A DNA stretch of 64,000 nt. Source: Symsagittifera roscoffensis (Eukaryota > Xenacoelomorpha > Acoela > Convolutidae). The position numbers and the translations under genes are program-made. Every line of letters begins with the position of its first letter. The stretch's first letter is position 1. Of this stretch, positions 25,419 through 35,450 are shown piece after piece. The notes beneath the pieces were generated by a model. The model had not been told where the DNA came from, did no database searches, and saw only the letters and a program-made list of their open reading frames with translations. The stretch covers positions 35,519,680 through 35,583,679 of the forward strand of contig NC_087071.1 of assembly GCF_963678635.1 (NCBI RefSeq), in the 5' to 3' direction.

Positions 25419-28400
25419 ATGGTTTCGCAAAAGACAGCTATGATTCTGGCCGTGGTCGTTTTTGGTGAGTGAAATTTTTGTTCAACATTTTTTAGCTCAT
25501 TGCTTAAGATATTTCATGACTAAAATCATTATGAAATCATATTTACACAGCTTACCAAAATTTTCTGCAAACCAAACTGAAAGAAAATTGTGCAAAGCTT
25601 ATGAGTTAGACAGCAAGCTAATACATGCTTGATTAGGTAAATTTATGAAAAAAAAACGTATCTTCAAATGATGTACCATTTCTTAATTTTCAAATTATTT
25701 TGGAAAAATTTTCACTTTTTTTAAAAGTGATCAAGCAGAAAAAGATTCAAATTTTTTTTTGAATTCAGTTTTAACATCATATTTGAAGTTCGTTACTATT
25801 CATGTGATTACTGCTCTGACTTGTAAAGTAACTTCAAGGAATAATTGTGCTAGGTATGTTTTTTTTCATGCAGCCAACTTTGTGAATTTTTAACCAGCCA
25901 ACCTTGAACGGTACTTTTACAATGTTTCATAGCTAAATTTGTCCTGAGCTCTGTTTAAAAAAATGACATGTTAAAATTTTGGAAGGTTATTATGTTTTGA
26001 AAATTGTCAATTAATCTAGGTTGGGAAATTAACACGCATTTAACTTCGTCCTTTTAAAGCGTAAGCGGAGGTTCAACCCTTCGGAAGACCTTTCAATTTA
26101 TTTTGATGCTAACAATTTGAAACTTATAAAAAGTTGCTAGATTTGATTTGCATACATTGTAGTTGACATAGCGGGAAGTTGTCTGAACAAAAAAATTTTG
26201 TTTCATTTTATATGAAACATATATTTTTTCAATAATCTGAAAAGATGAACTGGTCCTTAGAGCTTAAGGGTAAGTAGAAAAGATCGGGGCTATGTCTGAT
26301 AAAAACAGACAATTTCACAAAGCTTCAAGAATTTCAATCATACAATTTTTCTATCAAAAAAATCTTGATTTCTAAAAAAAAAACATTTGGTTTCCAATTA
26401 CGAATTTTAACATACAACAAAAAAAGTATAAAGTTTTCAAACGTTTTCTAATTGTAATGGCTTAATGCAAAATTAGCAATAAAATGAAAACATAACAGTA
26501 ACAGTTTTCAAAAAACGTATATTATCAGTTCAATCAACTTAATTTCGTTTTGTGCAACAATTGCCAGCCAGTTGCTGTTTTATATATCTATACTTGTGCT
26601 TAAAAATCTTTTCATTGTAATATTTTATTTCATGTTTTCGCTTTTTTTCAACTGGCATAGTTTTTTCATATGGAACAGTTTAGTACAGAGGGCTTTTTAG
26701 CATAGTTTTCTCTATGTGATGGGATTTGTTAGTGTGGTCTTATTTTCATGCATCCAAACATAACTAAAACAAAACTTAGAAGCAGTAATTGACAACAGTA
26801 AAATCTAAAATCTGTTTCCCTTAAGTTTCATTACTAACAAAATGAGAACTGACTTCCATCTGTCATACACTTACTATCTTCAATCGAACTTTTGTGAGAA
26901 AATTGATAGAAAGTAAAGACTAAACAATTTATCAGTCTGGATAATTAAAAAATTGTAATGTTTCGAAATATTTCTTTAATGATTTTTTTAAAAAAGCTTT
27001 TGATGAAACCAGCTCAAACATTTTATTAGTAACTGCGACACTACTTGAAAAAGTCAAATTAAAAAAAAAACAGAAGTTTTTATAGGCCAGTAAATATTTA
27101 ATTGCGATTTAGTCGCAGATTACTTGAAACAAGTAAAAAATATATAGAAAGCCTGCTAGGAAAAATGCTGGGTTTAAACTATCTGCGACTAAATCGCAAT
27201 GAAATATATTCTAAACTATAAAAACTTTTATTTTTTGAACATGAGTTTTGCTCCTAAATATTTGAATAAAAACTTAGTTCACTTAAGTTTCTGCAATTGC
27301 GAACGAAATTCCTATGCTAGAATAAAGTTTTGCAACAAAGCCTGCTTCAGATAATTCAAACACCACAAAAGGCATATCCAATTTTTTAAATTGCTCAATC
27401 TTTACTAGACTTGCATATCAAAAGGAAACCCTCGTATATTCTTTGAATATGAAAGATTTTTTTTTCATTAGTTTTGTCCGAGAAAATTTAAGGTTCAAAA
27501 TTGTAATTTATTTCAAAATTACAAGGCCACACATTTCATTGGATATGTGCAAATTTTAGTGTGTGTGGGTCAGTGAAATCATGAGACAAGTCTTGAAACA
27601 TGTTAAAAACTAATAGACAAAAACCCCGAAATCACAAGATCAAAGCAAGATTAAACGGAGCGGCCTATCTGCGGATTTCGTTCACAATTCACAAACAACA
27701 CTGTTTAACCTCATAATGTAGGCCAAAAGCAAAGCTAAAAACTTCATGTTCATTTTTTAGATTATTGAATTCTCCCAATTTCAACCTTACACAAATTTGG
27801 CATGAGAACATAAGAAGGGTTGCAACTTAAGACAAGAGGTTTAAATTGATTGTTTTTTTTCATTTCAATTACAATTTTAGCGCCTCATTTGAATATTGAG
27901 TTAACAGCGTGCCTTAATTATTCCGAACTGAATGAGTATTCAAACTTTAAACTTCTCTATAATTCGTGAAAATTTTAGGTGAAACCCTCTTTTGAAGAGT
28001 CAAAAATTACCTTAAAAATACGTAAGAAGCAAAAATAAATCTAGAGTTTTGGAAAGTCGTTACTTACTTAGCAGATAATCTATCTTATGTCCAACTAATA
28101 TTTTTTTTGTTTTGGGTGTCAAAACAAGAACACTGAAAACAAGAAACCTGATTTAAATATATATGCTATTTTTGCTGTTTTGACTCCATACATCAAAAAT
28201 GCAACTCATACAATTCCAGAGTATTTGTCTAGCAAAATTGCTATTCATACAGTTCTCACACTGCGTGAAAACTGTGACTAAATTTTAATGATGAACAAAC
28301 TTCTAGTTACTTATATTTATTACTTATATTTAACTCTAACTTTGTTCAGTTGCTCATGAATAATGATATTTAAAAAAAAATTCAAATTTTCTTTTTTTTG

Positions 28401-31400
28401 CAGTCTGTGAAAATATCCAAACATCACGCTTGATCTATGTCGGCAAACACAGCACAAGTTTTCTGCTCTCGAATTAGTTTATACTTCCTGATGCAATCTC
28501 ATAACAGTTTCGCGATTAGATTACAAAATTTCAAATGGGTATTTAATGTCGAGGTTGATTGTTTTTGGAAACAAATACTAAGTCGAATAGTCCTGAAAAA
28601 CGAAATAAAAATTATGAAACTTTGTGGTTCATGCAGAGTAGGAGCTATAATTTATTTGAGGGGGGGGGGGGACTTTCAAAAAAAATCAAAATTTTTTGTC
28701 GACTTTCTTATGTCAAGCAAATTGATTTCTCGACCACTCCCAGCACACTATGATTTTCCTATTTTGACAAAATTTTCTGCGCCGTTTCTGCGCCGTAACA
28801 AAAAAAGGAGGGACCCTTTGGTTGGTGAGGGGGTCGAAACGTCCTGCATGGGAAGTTTTATTCTGAATCAAAATATCAACTTGTACAAACAACATGATAG
28901 TTTCACTAGTTGCTTTCTGAATCAAAATATCAACTTGTACAAACAACATGATAGTTTCACTAGTTGTTTCACTAGTTATCGTACGAAACCTCTTCTTTAA
29001 TTTTGCGCTCTGGCTTATTTCGTTTTTTTTTTCAGTATCACTCTTAGCTTTGAAAAGAAAATCAGTTTTTTATTTGTCACAAACAATTTCAGGGAAAAGG
29101 ATTTGATCTAGTCGCTACTGAAATTCCATCTTCAAAAAAATGTTTAAATCCCCGATAAGAGCAGAGGGGCTGAAAATGACATTCATTCGTTCTACAAAGC
29201 AATCAGGATAACCAAAATGAGTTATTGTCTGCGCTCAAAACTACAATAAAAATATTGATTACTATTTCAACTTCCTTTTACCGTAAGCGCAAAGCTCAGC
29301 AAAAGGCAACAAAGAGAGTCCCGTAACTATAATCACATGGCATTTCCAATATCACAAGATCGCTTTGCTCAAATTTTAACCTATTTTAACTCAAGTTGAC
29401 TAAAAAAAACATCGCAAGAAAATTGTGCATAACTCAGCCGTGAAAAAAAAAAATTAAGTTTCTTGTCAAATTTGATGAAATTTTTGATGCCGACGAACTG
29501 CAAAAGATTTTTTTTATTCCCACTAAACTTTAAAAACAAGAGCAATGAAACTGTTTATATTTGAAATACAAAAATAACAGTTTTTTGTCAAAATGATTGA
29601 AGTAATTTTTAATGTCTATGATCTTAAGCTGAAAAAAAACTTGCCATTTAAAATTTTTTTTGAGCGTCATTTGTTAATTGGAAAAAAAAACAATTGAGCG
29701 AAGATTCAAAAAAAATCAAATTTGATATTTAACATCCATGTACTTCCTTTGATTTGTTTGTCAAGTTAGTCAACTTTTGAAATTGTTTGTTTCAGGTGTG
29801 CTTCTTTGTTTCTCAAATGCAGAGGTTAAAAAATGGATGGTAAGTGAATATCGAGAAGACTTATTTAATAATTTTTAATACCAAGGTTGAAACACTGAAG
29901 ACTCAATGCTTTCTTCGTGGTCGATTAGTGTCCGTGATGAAAACTAAAAAACCCAGAGTAACTTGACTAGATTCGAATAAAACACTAGATAGGGGGAGGG
30001 GCTTGAAAAAACTTCTCCAGGAAGTAAATCAAAACGGGTTCTTAAGCGCCTAAAATAAAAAGTCGTCTCCTTACTGATGCGAGTTTCGAAAGACACGGTA
30101 ATTGCAACCTAATTTGGTCAAAAAGCCACAAATTTCAAAATTAATTTTGCAACACTTTCAACATTTTCAACAATTTTCTCCATAGCAATCGTACCTTTCA
30201 TGCAGTGCTCGCTTCCATGCACTTCCATGCGCTGACGTGCACTGAAGTTTCATGGATATTTTAATCGATTATATTGGAATTTCATTGTTAGTCTCTATAA
30301 AATAACAAAAATAATCTATTATAATCGATTAAAAATAGATTAAACTGATACCATTTTTCACGCAATAAAATCCCAATATAATCGATCACAAAAATTTTAT
30401 CAATAGAAAAACAATCAACTTTTATCGACTATAATGGATTATAATCTATTTATTAAAATGGTTCGGTGTGCTGTTTTAATTTTTTCATTATAAGGTTAAA
30501 CTTTCATTAGTTACTTTGTTCTCTCGTAACTTTTAATTTTTTCCTAATTTCAATCGCGTTTATGAAAACATATAAAAACTCACGTGTTTTTGTTATTATT
30601 TTAATTGAGTTTTAGTCGCCAAACCCGCGATTAAACCCACACCACCCCCCTCTCAAGTGTTTACCACACCCCCACTAAACCCTAAAGATCCCCACCTGTT
30701 TAGATAAATGTGTAGTGGGGCTGGAGTGATGTTGGGTGGGGGGGGGGGGGTGTTGTGGGGTAGATACCACACCACCCACCACGTTTACCTGTACTACATA
30801 ATTGCCTGTCCCGGTGGGGTGTGGTAAACGTGTGGGGAGGGGAGAGGGGAATGGTTTGGATGGAAATGCGAGGAAGGACGGAGAGATGAGGGGAACAAGG
30901 AAGGGACGTGGGGGGACGTAGGGGAGGCCTAGGGAGGGGGGATTACTACATATTGGTGTTCGAGTTTTGCAGAAAATTGCAAAAAGTAGAGTCCTTAATT
31001 ACCAAATTTACTCAATGCTCATGCAATTCATGTACAAAAAAATCTTATTAAAAAAATGGATTATAATCTATTATAATGGATTTTAATGGAATTTTATTTT
31101 TTTTAAATAATCGATTAAAATGGATTAAAATTCATTACGTTGTCTAAATCTGTCATGATAATCGATTAAGTAGACAGCATTTTACTAAACAAAAATCCAT
31201 ATAGCATAGTTGTAAGGCGCAAAATTCAAAATCGTCAGATCGTGAATTCGACCCCATGCCATGGCAATGAAAGTTTGTGTGAAGATTAGCTTTTAGCTCT
31301 TACTTGATCTCTAGCTTCAGGTTAACCACAACCTGACCACTTTCGGCAGCGATAGCGGTAATTCGTAAAAGTTCTAGACGCATAGAAACGGCCTTGAGTC

Positions 31401-32986
31401 GCAAATAAAGAGCTTCGCTCATCAAGATAACACAGTCTGGAATGCGGGGAGATAATACAAATGGACTATCCTCGACAGGACTGTTAAGGCCTACTGATAG
31501 CTCCTCTGCGATTCGCAGGAACCACCGTTTTGTTTTCTGAGCAATCACAATTACTATCACAACTATAATCTATACAAAAATACGAACCAAATTTAACTAA
31601 AACTGTAAGATTTGAAAACTAAAAAAGCTCACGATAACATTCAAAAATAATTTTGTTTCTGTTATCAATCGACTTATTTCCTATTATCAGTTTATGCAGT
31701 TTGGCTAGTGTGTTGCAAATTTTGGTGAAACAGTTGTGATTTTTTCATTTCAATCTTAAGTGATTTTTGAGCCAGAGAATTTTGCCACTAGCGCTACTGG
31801 TACAAAGAAAACTAAGCCAATATCATACACCCTTAACGTGACTGAAATGATTGCAGTTAATTATAAATTTCAGTTCAAAATTAGGTTTTGTTTTGCTGAT
31901 CAGAACCATTTTTGCCAAAACTTATTTTAAAGTCAAAATTTGTCCGAAGAGAAAACAAGCAGACCACGCACAAAAATTCCGTAGTTTTCGACAACAATGA
32001 AGCACATTTCTTATAGTAAATTGTCGTTGGCAACTTATGAATGCAATTTTTGTTATGCTTCTGCACTTGAAAAAGATGCATCCACAACAAAATGCAAATA
32101 AAAATTGCTCCTCCCTGAAAGTTTTGACTCAACAGGTCTTTTAATAATTATTCATGATTCAACGATATCTAATCGTTGTGAAGTAGGATAAGTGTAAATT
32201 GGATTTTTAAGAGGTGAAAAACTATGTAGAACTTTCTCGACAAAAACTTAAAAAAAAATCGGAATTTTCCAGAAACGTTATAAAGACCGAATTCTGCCAG
32301 ATTTCATTCGCTCCAGGCAAGTGTAGAAACCAAGTCTTTTTGGAAATTTAAACTCTTTTTCGGAAGGTTGGAATTCATTGTTTTTTTTTTTGTTTTCTGA
32401 TACAGGAAAATTTTCAGCGCACATTCCAAAGATTAAGCTCTGATTCTATCCCAATGAGAGCTGAAGGTCTGAGAAAACGTTGATATCTCTGATCAGCGTT
32501 TTTTTTTGAATATTTAGCTCTGATTCAAACGATTTTTCAAATTTAATCATAAGTAGTTTTACCCTGATCACAGCCTGAGACGACCAAGGCAAATACTGAT
32601 TTTCCTTTGAAGCACCGTGAGTTATTACTAATTTCAACCCTGGTTTCGATTTTTATCAGTTTGGGTACTTATTTACTTCGCCCTTTTTGCAAATAAACAC
32701 AGCTGCTGAAATAAAAACGTGGTTCAAACTAAACTACGCTTGGTTTAGACTGCGATTTCCAAACAGATAAAAGCCTTTTTTAATGGGGCTATTTGCAATT
32801 TCGGACAAAAAAAAGAAAAATTGAAATACTTTTTGTTTACAGGAATACAAGAAGTCTGCCCCCACCAAGGAAATGTACGAGAACATTCTAGAACAAGCAC
32901 TCGATGAGATCCTTGAGGACGTTTGCAAGACGTGCCCACGCGTATGCGGACAGATGACCAAAAAGTGGATGGAATACCGAAAATAA
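25419..32986 (+). CDS. Secreted 77-aa peptide, three coding exons
   Basis: Exons are 25419-25464, 29796-29839 and 32843-32986, with introns of 4331 and 3003 nt. The donors are TTG|GTGAGT and ATG|GTAAGT, and the acceptors are GTTTGTTTCAG and TTTGTTTACAG. The phases join exactly (46+44+144 nt = 77 codons plus stop). Residues 1-24 form a signal peptide ending in SNA, so the mature peptide is ~53 aa. It is charged and helical-looking, with a CxxCxxxC cluster (three Cys, so an intermolecular disulfide or metal site is possible). KKWMEYKK stands near the start of the mature chain and KKWMEYRK at its very end; the first copy is split by intron 2. AATAAA overlaps the stop codon. No family is recognised. 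The gene is clearly GC-richer than its introns. Extracellular signalling or structural roles are possible but unproven. Confidence 0.8.
25865..26190 (+). mobile_element. Diverged Helentron-like fragment (copy E)
   Basis: Inside intron 1 of the peptide gene. It follows the middle of the 540-bp family in order: TTTTTAACCAGCC, GTCCTGAGCTC, AATTAACACGC, then AAAGCGTAAGCGGAG. Substitutions and small gaps are many and the terminal repeats are gone, so it is older than copies A-D. Confidence 0.55.
27055..27245. repeat. 190-bp fold-back sequence with perfect 20-bp core
   Basis: ATTGCGATTTAGTCGCAGAT at 27100-27119 is the exact reverse complement of 27181-27200, separated by a 61-nt loop. Pairing continues outward with mismatches for ~45 nt more on each side (AGTTTTTATAG on the left, CTATAAAAACT on the right). 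It lies in intron 1 of the peptide gene. A fold-back MITE or a hairpin RNA precursor are both possible. Confidence 0.6.
27530..27730 (+). repeat. Diverged copy of the left part of the duplicated segment
   Basis: Follows 2526-2710 in order (GGCCACAC, TGTGTGGGTCA, GAGACAAGTCTT, then GATCAAA and the run up to CATAATG) with many substitutions. The segment at 703/2546 is therefore part of a dispersed repeat family. Confidence 0.5.
28634..28849 (-). mobile_element. Decayed hAT-type MITE, reverse orientation
   Basis: The complement matches the MITE at 47166-47594: a degenerate CAG-GGAGCTAT end, then a G run, TTTCAAAAAAAATC, TTTTTGTCGAC, and near the other end GGAGGGACCCTTTGG and GGGGGTCGA. It is shorter than the intact copy (216 versus 429 bp) and no convincing target duplication is left. 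Confidence 0.55.
28861..28979 (+). repeat. 54-bp tandem repeat, two units plus a partial third
   Basis: TTCTGAATCAAAATATC starts at 28861 and again at 28915 with almost no changes, and a third partial TTTCACTAGTT follows. High identity implies a recent duplication. Confidence 0.85.
29000..29795. other. Intron 1 remainder, nothing identified
   Basis: AT-rich sequence with A and T runs up to the exon 2 acceptor. No repeat or ORF worth reporting. Confidence 0.5.
30230..31170. repeat. Nested inverted repeats with TAATCGATTA motifs around a G/C-skewed block
   Basis: The arms near 30261 and 30367 (AATCGATTATATTGG and CCAATATAATCGAT) pair. TAATCGATTA or TAATGGATTA motifs recur at 30310-30460 and 31055-31165. 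Between them, C-rich 30640-30690 pairs with G-rich 30815-30860 (TTTACCACACCCC with GGGTGTGGTAAA), and a G run lies at 30738. It probably represents one or more decayed fold-back DNA elements in intron 2. Confidence 0.5.
31196..31262 (+). ncRNA. tRNA-like / SINE-like box A and box B sequence
   Basis: TAGCATAGTTGT resembles a pol III box A (TRGCNNAGYNGG). AATTCGACCCC, about 35 nt downstream, resembles box B (GGTTCGANTCC) with three mismatches. I could not fold a full cloverleaf, so a decayed tRNA-derived SINE is more likely than a working tRNA gene. Confidence 0.3.
31304..31536 (-). CDS. Exon-like segment, minus strand, unknown protein
   Basis: A 233-nt open stretch, clearly GC-richer than its surroundings, is bounded on the minus strand by GATTGCTCAG (acceptor) and ATCAA|GTAAGAG (donor). 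The reading frame enters in phase 0 and encodes 77 residues rich in Leu, Glu, Arg and Val with no low-complexity bias. If unspliced, the frame would start at an ATG at 31560 and stop just after the donor (31300). No partner exons or family were recognised. It lies antisense within intron 2 of the peptide gene. The polypyrimidine tract is weak. Confidence 0.4.
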
Positions 32987-33005
32987 ACAACAACAACAAC
33001 AACAT
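32987..33005 (+). repeat. (CAA)n microsatellite in the 3' UTR of the peptide gene
   Basis: Five or more CAA units start one base after the stop codon. Confidence 0.8.
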
Positions 33006-34140
33006 TGAAAACATCAACAGATTCAAAAAAAGAACTCGGCAAACCCCAGGATTTGACTTGGAAACAAACTCGAAGGCAAAATATGATTTCAGTTTTGTTT
33101 TCATTCTGAAATTCAGATTGAAATTTATGTCTAAATTCCTTTTTTATTTATTTATGGCAAAAATTGTTTAGAACGTGAATTGATCTGATGAATTGCAGGA
33201 ACTTTGATTAGTGGAAAAATGCAAATATGCCCCGAAACAAATTGAAAGTATTCTATTGAACCGTATTGATGTCTCTACGTGAACGCTTATTAATTGCATG
33301 TGCAAAGCTCCGGTGCAAAAAAAAATGTTTTTTTTCCTCTGGTTTTAGGCTTTCAGATTCATTAAGATTCGTTTTCCTGATTTTTGTCAGTTCTGACAGT
33401 TTAGACCTAACGAGCGGGTCATAAAAACTAAAAAAACTGGACGTTAATAAAAGACAATAACCAGAAAACGGTTTCCAAGTATATGCATGCAATTAGATAC
33501 ACTTGGGAGAACGTCAAAACCTATGTCTATTGACGCCTCAAGGGCAAATATTTTTAAAAATAAAATCAATTTTGCACGCTTTTTTCAGCTAACCAAAAAA
33601 TATATATTTTAATTTTTATTTCATCCTTGAATATCTTTTTTGACACCCCAATTTCTGAACATTAAACACCATTTTTACATCTTCTTGACAGCTTAGCAGC
33701 AATGAAAACAAGCTTTTTGACAGCTTGGCACAAGTGAAATTTTTCGTGAATTTTTACTTGGTGCCGGAGCTATTTTAAGACTTTCAAAATCTTACCGATA
33801 TTAAATCTACGACCAAAGTCTTGCCAGGTATAATTGCAAAAAAAATTTTAAACCGAAACTAGTCTGAAACTAAATTAAGATAGACTGAAAGTTAAGCGCG
33901 AAATAATTCATAAGTTATAAAATTCTAAAATTCTAGAAATAATTACTTTTAAAGAAAAAAACCTCGTGGCAAAGCAATTCAACCATTTTTATTAGGCTAT
34001 CTTGCAAAAAACTGGAAAAACTTCACCATGAGCTCGACAACAGTTTTGGGGTTTTGTATTAATAACCAATTCAACTTCAAATTAGCTTCAAACTGTTCGG
34101 GTAAAATGATTTCTGGAAATTTCTGATCTACTTGGCAATC
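33006..34140. other. AT-rich DNA, no gene seen
   Basis: Probably the remaining 3' UTR and intergenic sequence. No ORF with coding character. Confidence 0.4.
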
Positions 34141-34142
34141 TC

Positions 34143-34300
34143 CCCCCTTTCAAGAAAGGGGGATGGGTTTTTAGTAGATAACTTGTAGCGAATTTTCGAC
34201 CAGTCAGAATGCAGCAAAATTCGAATTTACATGCTTTTTATTTACAGGGGTGGATATAGATTCTCTAGTAGATACAATGGGGGGGGGATTGTTAATAGAT
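34143..34300. repeat. Perfect hairpin and hAT-like end
   Basis: CCCCCTTTC-AA-GAAAGGGGG forms a 9-bp perfect hairpin near 34143-34162. CAGGGGTGGATATAG at about 34247 resembles the hAT MITE terminus CAGGGGCGGATTTAGG found at 47166 and is followed by a G run. The other end is not clear. Confidence 0.4.
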
Positions 34301-35031
34301 CCGAATTTTTTGATTTAGTTTGCTGCAAATCAGTGCTTCTTTCAACAAGTTGTGGATTCACGCTCTATTTTCTCCAATTTTAGTTTTTGCTACAAGTTTT
34401 TTTTGTAACAATTACCCGTTTTTTCTGTGGTCATATCTTGTCAATTATGCCATTATCACCTAGTTAAGATATTATTATATGCTGTCATATTTTTATGTTT
34501 TATTGTTATATCATTCTTGACTTCTAATTCCATCATATTCACTACTTGAACTTTCACTGCATAATTTAGTACAAATTACATCATATTTGTTAGCATTTTT
34601 AGTGACCCTGAGCTCAAAATTTAAAAAAACCATAATAATTTCTCTCTTAACCACTCAAAATGTAATTAGTGAACGATCAAGTAGCGAATGATTTACAATT
34701 AGTTGTCATACCGTTAATTATATCGTCAAGTGAGAAAGGCAGCAATTCCCACTTGAACTTTTGTCCTTTACAATTTTTGCAGTCCTAAACACTTATGATG
34801 TTGAGACGGTTTGAGAAATCAGCCGACAATCAAATTAGACGGAGACATTAAAAAAAATAGACGTTTTTACCAAACTGCAAAACATTTGAGGATATCAAAA
34901 CTGTTCGCAGACAAATCGTGTGAGAAAAACAAAATTGTTTGAAGACAACAGTTAAATTTCGGTTGCAAAAATGCAAAGTTTCAAAACAGTTCCATCAAAA
35001 TATTGAGATGGGCAAAATCTTGGTGCGTTTT

Positions 35032-35450
35032 CATAGGTCCAAAAATAAAAATCAGCCGCATAGGTCCCAAAATAAAAAACATTTGCATAAGTCCCACATT
35101 TTTTCATTTGGTCAAAAGACTAAAAAAGCCGATCCTCGGTTCGAGGTAGCCGGTGAGCGCCTTACGCGCGCGTCGCCGCTTCGCGGCGATAACCGGCTCT
35201 AAATTTTGTATTGAGTCCTGCCCTCTGTTGACAAGCTCGCAACACGTTGGCCCGGCTGTGGCGGTAACTATTCTGCAGCTTGAACTTAGAAAGCCGGGCC
35301 ATGTCTGAATTTAAGCTGCTTGATTAGTAAACAATCAACCCATAATTTCGTTGGCTCAAACTGAAACCAATCAGAATTCAAGAAGATAATTTTTGGAACC
35401 TATGGACTGATTCTTCATTTTGGTTGCAATGAATTCTGGGACCTATGGGA
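35032..35450. mobile_element. ~0.42-kb DNA element with subterminal repeats and GC-rich hairpins
   Basis: The left end has three CATAGGTCC(C)-type repeats (35032, 35059, 35085). The right end has the same motif inverted twice (35395, 35438). In between are CCTCG-GTT-CGAGG, a CGCCGC-TTC-GCGGCG hairpin (35174-35188) enclosed by AGCCGGT/ACCGGCT, and TGGCCCGGCT (35248-35257) pairing exactly with 35292-35301. Repeated subterminal motifs in inverted orientation are typical of non-autonomous DNA transposons. No superfamily is assigned. Confidence 0.55.

Noticed and set aside
28437-29000. 187-codon ORF, plus strand
   Set aside because: It crosses a decayed hAT MITE and a 54-bp tandem repeat whose length is a multiple of three; openness is by chance.
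32745-33104. 119-codon minus-strand ORF
   Set aside because: Antisense to exon 3 of the peptide gene and its 3' UTR, with an AT-rich composition.
34939-35202. 87-codon ORF at the left end of the hairpin-rich element
   Set aside because: Starts with TTG, built from subterminal transposon repeats; no coding character.
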